Assembly: GCA_964455375.1 (NCBI GenBank)
Contig: CAYVXE010000128.1
Location: forward strand, 1 to 11,427
Direction of reading: 5' to 3'
From: CAYVXE01 sp964455375
GTDB lineage: Bacteria > Zhuqueibacterota > Zhuqueibacteria > Oceanimicrobiales > Oceanimicrobiaceae
DNA length: 11,427 nt
The position numbers and the translations under genes are program-made. Below, in pieces: positions 1-8,089 of the stretch (within the stretch, counting starts at the first letter, position 1; each line of letters opens with the position of its first letter). The notes beneath the pieces are model-generated. The model ran no database searches. It worked only from the letters and a program-made list of their open reading frames with translations, and was not told the DNA's origin.

Positions 1-60
1 GTCACGCTCTGTCTCCGGGTCAGATTTCTCCTCAGGCTTCCGCCTGATTCGAAATAACAA
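1..60. repeat. REP-like palindromic intergenic element (partial?)
   Basis: Positions 32-47 form a perfect hairpin: TCAGGC, a TTCC loop, then GCCTGA. It is flanked by AGATTTCTC on the left and TTCGAAATAACA on the right. From memory, this layout (a gene-free palindrome between 'agatttctc' and 'ttcgaaatgaca'-like flanks) resembles short interspersed elements seen in many environmental FCB-type genomes. Only the hairpin is directly visible; membership of a repeat family is inference, and the element may be cut by the window edge. There is no T-tract next to it, so a terminator role is not supported. Confidence 0.4.
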
Positions 61-312
61 CATTTTTTGACTTTGGGGATAGCCCTCTAAACTTCAAGAC
101 AATAAGCAAGTCAGGACACGGTGCAAGTAACCTATTGTTAACCTCCTTTCTGCGGTTTGGGGGTTCCTCTGCTACGGCCCAAGCGGACGCTCTATATTCA
201 AAATTCGATTTAAGAACACCGATATGGGTAAACGGGAAGGACAATTCCTGTGAGAATTAAATCATAATTGATTTTTTCGCAATCCTGGTTCATAATCATC
301 TTTTAAAATTTC

Positions 313-340
313 GTTACATTTTTTTAAAAGTAGCCATAAT
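313..340 (+). promoter_or_regulatory. Candidate sigma-70-like promoter
   Basis: GTTACA (313-318) and CATAAT (335-340) are separated by 16 bases, matching 4/6 and 5/6 of the -35 and -10 consensus. They lie in the AT-rich stretch about 75 bases before the giant secreted-protein gene. If the host uses a Bacteroidota-type sigma factor with different promoter elements, this assignment would be wrong. No operator-like palindrome is evident beside it. Confidence 0.28.
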
Positions 341-404
341 ACCGATAGATTTCTGTATAGGCCACTTTGACTTCCCAATTTGTGACAAAGAATCAAAAAG
401 AATC

Positions 405-411
405 GAGGAGG
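405..411 (+). promoter_or_regulatory. Strong ribosome binding site
   Basis: GAGGAGG lies 5 bases before the ATG at 417. It is the strongest Shine-Dalgarno sequence in the window and fixes the start of the 1431-codon gene. Confidence 0.85.
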
Positions 412-416
412 ATTTT

Positions 417-3400
417 ATGAACCTGACGAGACGAATTGTTGTATTTCAAGCGCTTTTATTTTTAGTGTCTGCGAGTAACTCACCGCTTTTTTCTCAATTG
501 GAATATCCCGATAGTGTGAATTTTCTCGGTCCGGAAGAAATCGTTTTCAACTGGTCTGCCGACAGTTGTGAGCAAATTGACATTCCGGATGCACCGGCAC
601 GCGCTTTCCGGGACGCGGACGGCAAAATTCAACTGCTGGCCACACATTACATTAATTACAGGATGATCGGTACCGACTTCAACTCGTTGGTTCGGGACTG
701 TGCAAACGGACCTGTTTTGAGCTCCGATCTCGATAGCGACCCGTCCAAATACAATGATTCTGAGTGGATCGTCAGCACCTACACAACGGATGGCGCAAAC
801 ATCTTTGCTATCATCCACAATGAATACCATGGACTCGATCACCCCGGCCAGGTTCAATGCAACAGTGGCGATGCATTACGCTGCTGGTATAACGCGTTGA
901 CATTGGCTACCTCAACGGATACCGGCCGCACCTACACACATGCGACCGCACCCAGCCACCTGATAGCCGCAACACCATATCAGTATGCAGCAGACCAAGG
1001 CCCGTTTGGCGTGTTTGGCGGCACCAATATTGTTTACAATCAACAAGACGGCTATTACTATGTGATCGTTCAAGTGGAAGCGTTTGGCCTGCAGCAGTCA
1101 GGGGTGACGCCCATGCGGACGCAGGATTTGAGCGATCCCCTGAGTTGGCGCGGTTGGGACGGTACCGGTTATAATGTACAATTTATTAATCCCTATACTC
1201 AAAGTGGTTTTGATCCGGCCGACCATGTCGTCCAGCCCATAGGTAATGGTAACATCGAAAAAATGCAGGGAAGCCTGAGTTGGAGCACCTATTTTAATAA
1301 ATGGCTTTTGGTTGGCGGCGCACAAAAAAACGGCGTCTGGGGGTTTTATTATTCCATTTCCGACGATCTCATAAACTGGGTGACGCGCAAACGGATCATG
1401 ACCGGAAATTTGCTCATCAACCCGAACCGCACAACGGGTGTGGATGTATTGGCTTATCCTTCCATCATTGACCATGCGGACACCACCCGCAATTTCGAAC
1501 AGATTGGACAGGATGCTTATTTGTATTTCACCCGGATTCATCCAACATCGGTGTACGATCGCGATCTGGTACGAATCCCCATTCGATTTAACAAACTGCT
1601 GGTAGACGGCTGGGAAGTGACCGGGAAAGGCGACCTGGAGGATATCAATATTGGCGATGGCATTTGTGAAACCAGCGCCGGCAATTGCAGTTTTCGGGCA
1701 GCCATCCAGGAGGCCAATGCCCGGATTCCATCCTGGTCGGATTCCGTNNNNNNNNNNNNNNNNNNNNNNNNNNNNNNNNNNNNNNNNNNNNNNNNNNNNN
1801 NNNNNNNNNNNNNNNNNNNNNNNNNNNNNNNNNNNNNNNNNNNNNNNGGAAATTATATCGGAACAGACATCACCGGTACGGTAGCCTTAAACACCTGGGG
1901 CGCCGGCGTCGGCATGGAGGCAGACGCACAGAATAATACCATTGGCGGCACCAGCAGCCGAGCGCGCAATCTCATTTCAGGCAATAACGCTAACGGCGTC
2001 GGGATTCATGACAGCGGTTCAAGCGGAAATGTGGTGCTCAACAATTACATCGGTGTGGATGTGACCGGCAATAATCCGCTTGGCAATGGGCTCGCCGGTG
2101 TAAAAATTCGCGAAGGCGCCGAAGGTAATTTTATCGGGCAACCCGGCTATGGGAATATCATCTGTGACAACAACGACGCCGGCATTTGGATCGAAAACTC
2201 ATCCCGCAATTTCTTTTTTGGCAATTTTATCGGCACCAATGCAAACGGCAGTCCCGATCTGGGCAATCATGCCACGGGTGTGTTCGTGTTTGGCGTTGGG
2301 GAAGAGATGAGCATCGGCGGCGCCAACGCAGGTGAAGGCAATACCATTGCCTATAATGCTCAGAGCGGTGTTGCATTGATGAGTAACGCCGGCAGCGGCG
2401 TCAAAATCTGGTCAAACTCCATATTCAAAAACGGAGATATTGGTATTGATTTGGGCTTTGACGGCTGGACTCAGAACGACGACGGCGATGGTGATACCGG
2501 ACCCAACGGCCGGCAGAATTATCCGGTTCTTGAAACAGCCCTCAGCGGCAACCTGTTTGTCTCCGGTTCGTTGAACAGCACACCGAATACTACATTCAGG
2601 ATTGAGTTCTTCGAAAGCGACACCTGCGATCCCTCAGGGTACGGCGAAGGCAAAGCATATCTCAACGCCATAGCTGTAAACACAGACTCGAGCGGCAATG
2701 CCACTTTTTCCGTACAGCTCAACAACCAGACAGCGAATGGAAAATATATTTCAGCCACGGCATCTGCACCCGACAACAGCACATCCGAATTCTCAAACTG
2801 TATAATGGCGCAACCACCCACCGGTGTGCTGGCAGTCACGCCAGAGTCTTTTTCATCCACAGTTGAAATCGGGAAAAGTACCAACGCCACATTGTCAATT
2901 TCAAATACTGGTACTGCCAGTACGAACTGGACCATTTCGAAAACAGCAACCTGGCTCTCTGTCAATCCTGAAACACAAAATATCGCTCCAGGTAGCACCG
3001 ATGCGGTCATCCTCACTCTGGACGCAACTGCCTTGGGTGAGGGAATCTATTCGGATACGCTGACCATTACGTCCTCAGATACAGGACAGCCGGCGATAAA
3101 AGTGCCGGTCGACTTAACTGTGCAAAAAATTCCTAACATAGTCATGTCGCCAACCAGCTTTACATTCACGGCGCCGGAAGGCGGGCAGGACAGCAAAAAT
3201 CTAACAGTCAAAAATACAGGCAGTGCTACGCTGACATTTAGCGTAAACTGGGATTTTCAGAGTCCTTGGTTGGGTGCTACAAACAACAGCGGTTCACTTG
3301 CGCCAGGCGATTCTACCACAGTAACGCTGACAGCCAACGCAGTCAGTTTGACAGCAGGTGTGTATAACGGAGACTTTTTTACAACTTCCAACGATCCGGA

Positions 3401-4712
3401 CGAAGCTAACGTCATCATTCCATCCGTGTTTACCGTAACCGGTGCCGGACCACAAATCGCAGTTTCTCCGGATAGCATTACAGCCACCCCTGCAGCAGGT
3501 CAAACATCGCACAAACAATTACTGATCAAAAATATTGGTAACGCGAATCTTAGCTGGACAATCACGAAAAGCAGCGCTTGGCTCTCGCCGTCAGCCCCGT
3601 CCGGAAATGTTACAGCGGGCGGCCAGTTTTCACTAAACCTGACCCTTTCGCAGACCGGTTTAAGCGCCGGTGTGTATCGGGATACTTTGCGAATCGCCTC
3701 CAATGACACAGATACGCCGGTGTTGAATGTGCCGGTGAAGCTGACGGTGCCGGGGGAAGGCAGCGGGCCGCAAATTACGGTCTCGCAGAACAGTCTGGTG
3801 AGCACGTTGGATTCAGGCGATACCGCCACGCATCATGTGGCCATCGGCAATGCTGGCGACGCCGAGTTGCAGTGGTCAATCAATTGGGCCACAGGCTGGC
3901 TGGATGCAGCGCCTGCCTCGGGCAGCACGCCACCTGGCGGCTCTGAGGATATAACGGTTACGATCGATGCTGCGGGTCTCAGCGGCGGCGAGTATATCGA
4001 TTCGTTGTTGGTGAATTCTACAGACCCGGATAATCCGGTCAAAAAAGTAAATGTATCGTTGACGGTGAATACGTATCTGCCGAAAATCAATGTGGAGCAG
4101 GATAATCTGGTCAGTACCCTGGTACCGGGCGACAGCGCCATGCATGTTGTAGTGATTGCCAATCAAGGCAGTGGCGACCTGAACTGGTCGATTGTAAATC
4201 ATGCATCCTGGATTCATATCTCACGTGCAGCGGGACAGACGCTGCCGGGGGGCAGTGATTCCGTCAAGGTGATGTTGTATGCGGCCAGCTTAGCACCCGG
4301 CAATTACCCTGATTCATTATTCGTCATGTCAAACGACTTGTCTAAACCGGAAGTACGTATTCAGATTAATCTGACCGTTCAGAATACCACATCCGTGCAA
4401 GACCGGAACGCGACACCGGACGACTTCAGTTTGAAACAAAACTATCCGAATCCGTTTAATCCATCCACTATCATCCAATACAGCCTGCCGGAAGCAGCAC
4501 GTATAAACCTGAGCATTTTTGACGTCTCTGGCCGGCGCGTAAGGACACTGGTGCAAACGGACAAACCTGCTGGCAGATATGAAGCGATCTGGTACGGCAA
4601 AGACCAGCATGGCCTGCCGGTGAGCACCGGCATGTATTTTTATATGCTATCGGGGAAAAGCAAAACGGGTAAGGTCTTCCGCTTGACACAGAAAATGGTG
4701 CTCTTGAAATAA
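417..4712 (+). CDS. Giant modular secreted protein: propeller-like region, CSLREA motif, beta-helix, five BACON-like repeats, FlgD-like sorting domain
   Basis: An exported, probably cell-surface or released protein of at least 1431 residues. Residues 1-27 are a signal peptide (basic start, hydrophobic core, end near LFSQ). Residues about 30-395 resemble a beta-propeller; SDDLINW recalls families GH32/GH43, but I cannot assign catalytic residues. Residues 413-435 hold a CSLREA-type motif (GDGIC, then CSFRAAIQEANA). Residues 444-477 are unread because of the N gap. Residues about 478-700 are a right-handed beta-helix with N-Y-I-G-T-D and N-T-I-G-G turns, followed by a sandwich-like segment to about 800. 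Five Ig-like repeats of about 100-106 residues start near 804, 906, 1012, 1118 and 1222, with BACON features (tryptophan followed by LS, GxY, S-N-D). About 1336-1431 is the FlgD-like domain with NYPNPFNPST, typical of type IX secretion or surface-sorting signals in FCB bacteria. The start is fixed by GAGGAGG. Adhesion or polysaccharide binding is plausible; the substrate is unknown. Confidence 0.9.
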   Translation: MNLTRRIVVFQALLFLVSASNSPLFSQLEYPDSVNFLGPEEIVFNWSADSCEQIDIPDAPARAFRDADGKIQLLATHYINYRMIGTDFNSLVRDCANGPVLSSDLDSDPSKYNDSEWIVSTYTTDGANIFAIIHNEYHGLDHPGQVQCNSGDALRCWYNALTLATSTDTGRTYTHATAPSHLIAATPYQYAADQGPFGVFGGTNIVYNQQDGYYYVIVQVEAFGLQQSGVTPMRTQDLSDPLSWRGWDGTGYNVQFINPYTQSGFDPADHVVQPIGNGNIEKMQGSLSWSTYFNKWLLVGGAQKNGVWGFYYSISDDLINWVTRKRIMTGNLLINPNRTTGVDVLAYPSIIDHADTTRNFEQIGQDAYLYFTRIHPTSVYDRDLVRIPIRFNKLLVDGWEVTGKGDLEDINIGDGICETSAGNCSFRAAIQEANARIPSWSDSXXXXXXXXXXXXXXXXXXXXXXXXXXXXXXXXXXGNYIGTDITGTVALNTWGAGVGMEADAQNNTIGGTSSRARNLISGNNANGVGIHDSGSSGNVVLNNYIGVDVTGNNPLGNGLAGVKIREGAEGNFIGQPGYGNIICDNNDAGIWIENSSRNFFFGNFIGTNANGSPDLGNHATGVFVFGVGEEMSIGGANAGEGNTIAYNAQSGVALMSNAGSGVKIWSNSIFKNGDIGIDLGFDGWTQNDDGDGDTGPNGRQNYPVLETALSGNLFVSGSLNSTPNTTFRIEFFESDTCDPSGYGEGKAYLNAIAVNTDSSGNATFSVQLNNQTANGKYISATASAPDNSTSEFSNCIMAQPPTGVLAVTPESFSSTVEIGKSTNATLSISNTGTASTNWTISKTATWLSVNPETQNIAPGSTDAVILTLDATALGEGIYSDTLTITSSDTGQPAIKVPVDLTVQKIPNIVMSPTSFTFTAPEGGQDSKNLTVKNTGSATLTFSVNWDFQSPWLGATNNSGSLAPGDSTTVTLTANAVSLTAGVYNGDFFTTSNDPDEANVIIPSVFTVTGAGPQIAVSPDSITATPAAGQTSHKQLLIKNIGNANLSWTITKSSAWLSPSAPSGNVTAGGQFSLNLTLSQTGLSAGVYRDTLRIASNDTDTPVLNVPVKLTVPGEGSGPQITVSQNSLVSTLDSGDTATHHVAIGNAGDAELQWSINWATGWLDAAPASGSTPPGGSEDITVTIDAAGLSGGEYIDSLLVNSTDPDNPVKKVNVSLTVNTYLPKINVEQDNLVSTLVPGDSAMHVVVIANQGSGDLNWSIVNHASWIHISRAAGQTLPGGSDSVKVMLYAASLAPGNYPDSLFVMSNDLSKPEVRIQINLTVQNTTSVQDRNATPDDFSLKQNYPNPFNPSTIIQYSLPEAARINLSIFDVSGRRVRTLVQTDKPAGRYEAIWYGKDQHGLPVSTGMYFYMLSGKSKTGKVFRLTQKMVLLK
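1748..1847. other. Assembly gap (100 N) inside the beta-helix gene
   Basis: Exactly 100 N, the conventional placeholder length for a scaffold gap of unknown size. The reading frame is the same on both sides with 100 bases inserted, so the true length should be 1 modulo 3 if the gene is intact. The gap sits just after the CSLREA motif and before the first visible beta-helix rung. Confidence 0.97.
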
Positions 4713-4722
4713 ATAGGCGTTA

Positions 4723-4736
4723 ATCCCGGCAGGGAT
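4723..4736. repeat. Short palindrome just after the giant gene
   Basis: ATCCC and GGGAT flank a 4-base GGCA loop, 10 bases after the stop codon at 4710-4712. There is no T-tract. It could be a small intergenic repeat relic or an mRNA 3'-end hairpin; the sequence does not tell which. Confidence 0.35.
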
Positions 4737-4779
4737 AGTAAGTACCTTGATCTCCGCGATAATCATCAATGTAAGTCAA

Positions 4780-4811
4780 GAGGCCGGACAATTCATCCGG
4801 CCTCATTTTTT
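4780..4811 (+). terminator. Intrinsic terminator of the giant secreted-protein gene
   Basis: A perfect 9-bp stem (GAGGCCGGA pairing with TCCGGCCTC) with a 7-base CAATTCA loop is followed by one A and then six T. It lies 67 bases after the stop at 4712. It separates this gene from the transporter gene, which should therefore have its own promoter. Confidence 0.9.
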
Positions 4812-5019
4812 GTTCCAGTTTATCCTTGCATGCCGTCCTTTCATTCTTTACTTTCCTTCTGGTAATTCGGAAATACGTGTTCTGAAACTCAACGGAACAC
4901 CTTCCAAAACTCATTTTCGATTTATAAAAGAGTTTACTCTAAAAACCGATACCATCTTTTTAAAATGAACTCATAAAACAGACCTTCTCTGAAAATGGTG
5001 TAAAAACCGTAAGAACCTA
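4812..5019. other. Intergenic region before the OPT transporter gene
   Basis: With the terminator, the spacer between the giant gene and the transporter gene is 307 bases. After the terminator it is AT-rich from about 4910, and it must contain the transporter promoter given the upstream termination. I see no convincing -35/-10 pair or riboswitch-like fold. Short open frames on both strands here overlap the terminator and have no family resemblance. Confidence 0.5.
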
Positions 5020-6765
5020 ATGACGTCTTTGTCCAGCAGCCAACAAGAAAAATCCGGCTTTACGCTTCGTGCAGCGATCATCGGTTCTGCGCTTACATTG
5101 TTCTTATTGATGAGCACCATGTACGTAGCCATCAAAATCGGCGCGGCTCCCTGGCCGATTATTTTCTCTGTCATCGTTTCCGGTGGGCTTATTAAATTGC
5201 TCAACGCCGGCAAGCCTATTAATCTGCATGAAATCAATGTTGCACAAGCCGGTTCCAGCCTCGGAGGACTCGTTGCCGCGGGTATCGCATTCACAATTCC
5301 CGGAATTCTTTTTCTGAATAAGACGCAAAACCTGCATATTCCATGGCCGAATCCTTATTTGCTGGGAATCCTCACGGCATTGGCCGGCGTTTTGGGAGTC
5401 ATGCTCTCGGTTCCCCTGAAGTACACATTTGTGGACAAAGAAAATCTACCCTATCCGGCGGGAACTGCAGGAGCCGAGCTGCTCAAAGTTGGCAAAATGG
5501 GTGGCCGTCAGTTATTCTTAATTATCAGTATTGGAACTGCTGCCGGAATGTTTGCTCTTTTCCGGGATGTTCATTTCCCGGCAGGATTCACACTGACTTT
5601 TCTCACAGCTTTCGGTGTTTTTATCACGATCCTGCCACTGCCGCTGGCAATAGGCGGAGGCTACATTTTGGGTCCCACAGCAGGATTTTCCTGGCTGGGT
5701 GGAGCGGTTATCGGCTGGCTTGTCATCATGCCGGTTTTGTTCAAAACCGGTTATGATTTCACCGCCGCCAAACCGTTTGTGCAAAATCTCGGCATGGGCA
5801 TCGTCCTCGGTTCAGGTGTGGGATTTTTCATAACCTACGTCATTCCCCGAATGAAAGAAATTTTCCTTCCGGCTCTGAAAACCAAACACAAGACCTTGCG
5901 ATTGCTTCCATTGGTTGTGCTGCTTGCAGTGCTCTTTTTAATCTTTGCCGGTGTACCGGTTTTTGCTTCTATCTTTACCATCGTCGGCATCTGGATGATG
6001 GTAGCGGTGGCTGCACGCATGACCGGTGAAACGAACATCGATCCTCTGGAACAATTCGGCATTTTTATTGGACTCCTTATTGCAATCGTTTATAAACTCT
6101 TCTCATGGGAGTTGAGCATTTATGCCTCGTTTGCCATCGTGACCTTTGTCAGTGTGGCATGTGCGGTTGCGGGAGATGCCGGTCACGATTATAAATCCGC
6201 AGCCATCATCGGTACGCGATTCTTTGATATTGTTAAGGTGGATCTCATTACGGTCATCGTTGCCGGTCTTGCGTCACCGATTGTTTTAACAATTTTTCGG
6301 AAAGCGTTTGCAGACAAGCTTTTTACGCCGGAAATGCCGGCGCCACAGGCACTGATGGTGGCAGGAAGTATTTTTGGATTCGACTATCCAAATGTATTTG
6401 CAACCGGATTCATTCTTGCTATGATCGCTGAATTTTTCAACAAGTTGTTACCCACAAAATATAGAAATAGGGTTCTGCTGATGCCTTTGGGAATTGGCCT
6501 GTTTTTAGGACCCGGGCTTGCGATTCCTCTTGCCGCCGGCGCTGCTTTACGTGTTTTTATCGATAAAAAATATCCGGCCTTATATCACACCGTTCTTTTA
6601 ATCGCTGCAGGAATTATGGGGGGAGAAGGTATCGCGGGTTTCAGTGCAGGCGCTTTAACTATCTCGGGGTTGAGTTTTGCCGCTGCTTCCAATTGGCTGT
6701 TACTTGTTTTTGCCGGATTCTTGCTTGTTTCAATGGCTGTTTATTTGAGAAAAAAACCGGATTGA
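5020..6765 (+). CDS. OPT/YSL-family membrane transporter
   Basis: A polytopic inner-membrane protein of 581 residues, within the usual size of bacterial OPT-family proteins, predicted to import oligopeptides or metal-chelate-like compounds by secondary transport. Hydrophobic segments follow one another from residue 15 to the C-terminus, roughly 14-16 helices. Family motifs seen are LPYPAGT at 143-149 after a basic/acidic loop (KYTFVDKEN), the GPTAGFSWLGG segment near 222-232, MTGETNIDP near 335, and GDAGHDYKSA from 385, corresponding to the conserved GD..xD-K motif of the family. No Shine-Dalgarno sequence is visible before the ATG at 5020, but no better in-frame start exists upstream and the first helix needs this start. 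It is isolated from the upstream gene by a terminator. The substrate cannot be deduced; no peptidase or siderophore gene is adjacent. Confidence 0.93.
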   Translation: MTSLSSSQQEKSGFTLRAAIIGSALTLFLLMSTMYVAIKIGAAPWPIIFSVIVSGGLIKLLNAGKPINLHEINVAQAGSSLGGLVAAGIAFTIPGILFLNKTQNLHIPWPNPYLLGILTALAGVLGVMLSVPLKYTFVDKENLPYPAGTAGAELLKVGKMGGRQLFLIISIGTAAGMFALFRDVHFPAGFTLTFLTAFGVFITILPLPLAIGGGYILGPTAGFSWLGGAVIGWLVIMPVLFKTGYDFTAAKPFVQNLGMGIVLGSGVGFFITYVIPRMKEIFLPALKTKHKTLRLLPLVVLLAVLFLIFAGVPVFASIFTIVGIWMMVAVAARMTGETNIDPLEQFGIFIGLLIAIVYKLFSWELSIYASFAIVTFVSVACAVAGDAGHDYKSAAIIGTRFFDIVKVDLITVIVAGLASPIVLTIFRKAFADKLFTPEMPAPQALMVAGSIFGFDYPNVFATGFILAMIAEFFNKLLPTKYRNRVLLMPLGIGLFLGPGLAIPLAAGAALRVFIDKKYPALYHTVLLIAAGIMGGEGIAGFSAGALTISGLSFAAASNWLLLVFAGFLLVSMAVYLRKKPD

Positions 6766-6896
6766 TAATCCTTTGTATTTAAAAAATAACCCATAAAACT
6801 TCCAATTCAACTGTTTATTGAAATCAAAGGAATAATGATGTTCTGTTTTTGTACATAAGTACGACGAACTAAATTATGTTCTTTCAGGAGCAACTC
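6766..6896. other. Intergenic spacer with possible mini-ORF
   Basis: 131 AT-rich bases between the transporter gene and the small exported protein. AAAGGA (6826-6831) precedes two tandem ATG codons at 6835 and 6838, opening a 7-codon frame (MMFCFCT) that stops at 6858. It could be a leader peptide or pure chance. No terminator hairpin follows the transporter stop. Confidence 0.3.
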
Positions 6897-7445
6897 ATGA
6901 AATATAGGTTAAATTTGTTTGTTGTGCTGTACTTTTTTTGCCTTATCCCTCATGCAAACGCGCAAACAAATAAATCCGTACCACCATGTGGCACCGAAGC
7001 AGGCAAGCAGTTGAACTTTTGGCTTGGTGAATGGGATCTCACTTGGCCGGCTGAACAATGGGGTGGAGAAAAAGGGGAACTTGGTCGCGGAAGGAATACG
7101 GTCATAAAAATACTCGACGACTGCATCATTCAGGAAACTTTTCAGTTTCCGGCAGGAAATTTTAACGGACGTAGTCTTTCTATCTACAGCAGCAAAAGTA
7201 AAAAATGGCAGCAAACCTGGGTGGATAATCACGGCGGATATCTTGTTTTTACCGGTGAGTTCGGAGATGGGAAAATGATATTACGAACCAAGCCATCGAG
7301 AAGAAACGGGGGATCTATTATCTCCAGAATGGTCTTTAAAAATATCGGTGAAAACAGTTTCGACTGGGATTGGCAACGTTCTAATGATGATGGAAAAACC
7401 TGGACGGACCTTTGGAATATTCATTATGAGCGGAAGAACGATTAA
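6897..7445 (+). CDS. Exported DUF1579-like protein (lipocalin-like fold likely)
   Basis: 182 residues from the ATG at 6897, chosen because AGGAG (6886-6890) lies 6 bases before it and because it begins directly with a signal peptide (MKYR, a hydrophobic core, cleavage after ANA at about residue 22). An in-frame ATG 21 bases upstream (6876) would add seven residues and has no binding site. The mature part has the pattern I associate with DUF1579-type proteins: LNFWLGEWDLTW near the start, a central DDCIIQE, GRSLSIYSSKSKKWQQTWVD, a GGYLVFTGEF turn, then strand-rich sequence ending WTDLWNIHYER. These suggest an eight-stranded barrel that might bind a small hydrophobic ligand. The biochemical function of this family is not settled, and nothing nearby assigns one. 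It is the last gene of the + strand block and faces msrA tail to tail. Confidence 0.8.
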   Translation: MKYRLNLFVVLYFFCLIPHANAQTNKSVPPCGTEAGKQLNFWLGEWDLTWPAEQWGGEKGELGRGRNTVIKILDDCIIQETFQFPAGNFNGRSLSIYSSKSKKWQQTWVDNHGGYLVFTGEFGDGKMILRTKPSRRNGGSIISRMVFKNIGENSFDWDWQRSNDDGKTWTDLWNIHYERKND

Positions 7446-7507
7446 GAAAAGTTTGTTTTGAAAAATTAATCAAAGATAAATTTTGAGGCTCTGATTGTTT
7501 GCTTTCC
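7446..7507. other. Convergent intergenic region
   Basis: 62 AT-rich bases separate two genes that end facing each other. AGGCTC (7486-7491) can pair with GAGCCT (7514-7519) across a 22-base loop that includes the msrA stop codon. This is too weak, and lacks a T-tract, to be called a terminator in either direction. Confidence 0.4.
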
Positions 7508-8047
7508 TCACTTGAGCCTGTCCTGAAAATCCTTTTTCAGCTTCCGGATTTTTGGATCAATGACCATCTGACAGTAGGGTTGGTAAGGGTTGAGTTCGAA
7601 ATAGTTATGATGGTAATTTTCTGCCGGGTAAAAGGTTGTAAGTGGTGAGATTTCGGTGACGATTGGATTCGGCCACAATCCTGAAGCATTCGTTTCCTGT
7701 ATCGACTTTTCAGCAATTTCTTTTTGCAATTCGGTGCGATAAAAGATAACCGAACGATATTGCGTGCCCCTGTCGGCTCCCTGTTTGTTTAGCGTGGTCG
7801 GGTCGTGCGTGCGCCAGAAAACATAGAGAATGTCCTCGAATGAAATGCTCGACGGGTCGAACGTTATTTGCGCTACTTCTGCGTGACCCGTGCTCCCGCT
7901 GCATACCTGTTCGTAGGTGGGATTTGCAACCGTGCCGCCAGCATAACCGGATGTAACCTGCTGCACGCCCGTTAATCGTTGAAAGACAGCTTCTACACAC
8001 CAGAAGCACCCAGCGCCCAGGGTGGTAATTTCCGATTTATCTGACAT
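7508..8047 (-). CDS. msrA: Peptide-methionine (S)-S-oxide reductase MsrA
   Basis: Reduces the S epimer of methionine sulfoxide, free or in proteins, in the cytoplasm with thioredoxin as usual reductant. 179 residues from the ATG at 8047. AGGA lies 5 bases before this ATG, whereas the in-frame ATG two codons upstream (8053) directly abuts it, so 8047 is preferred. The signature GCFWCVE is at 13-19: Cys14 is the catalytic nucleophile and Cys17 a candidate second cysteine. Downstream are GYAGG, the GHAEV motif, FWRTHDPTTLNKQGADRGTQYRS and the C-terminal PYCQ, all family hallmarks, and length is normal. There is no MsrB domain and no msrB in the window. The gene begins 42 bases behind the E1 gene on the same strand with no terminator between, so co-transcription is likely. 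Confidence 0.97.
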   Translation of the reverse strand: MSDKSEITTLGAGCFWCVEAVFQRLTGVQQVTSGYAGGTVANPTYEQVCSGSTGHAEVAQITFDPSSISFEDILYVFWRTHDPTTLNKQGADRGTQYRSVIFYRTELQKEIAEKSIQETNASGLWPNPIVTEISPLTTFYPAENYHHNYFELNPYQPYCQMVIDPKIRKLKKDFQDRLK

Positions 8048-8089
8048 ATTCATCCTGAATTTTACGATGCGATCATTGACAGTAAGAAA

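Larger units (their letters stand above)
61..416. other. Non-coding upstream region of the giant secreted-protein gene
   Basis: No convincing gene is present. A 70-codon minus-strand open frame (32-244) runs into the REP-like hairpin, has no good ribosome binding site and matches nothing I recognise, so I treat it as chance. From about 245 the DNA becomes strongly AT-rich, as expected for a promoter region and leader. The last 12 bases hold a strong Shine-Dalgarno sequence for the gene starting at 417. Confidence 0.6.

Noticed and set aside
32..244. 70-codon minus-strand open frame near the left edge
   Set aside because: It ends inside the REP-like hairpin, has no binding site at its start, and matches no family I recognise. 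Probably an open frame through non-coding or repeat-derived DNA.
2824..4390. Five repeated segments considered as a DNA-level tandem repeat
   Set aside because: The units are similar only at protein level (BACON-like domains); nucleotide identity is low, so this is a domain array, not a recent DNA repeat.
4720..4914. 64-codon minus-strand open frame
   Set aside because: Also overlaps the terminator palindrome; no binding site and no family resemblance.
4747..4968. 73-codon plus-strand open frame after the giant gene
   Set aside because: It runs through the strong intrinsic terminator and has no Shine-Dalgarno sequence or recognisable domain.
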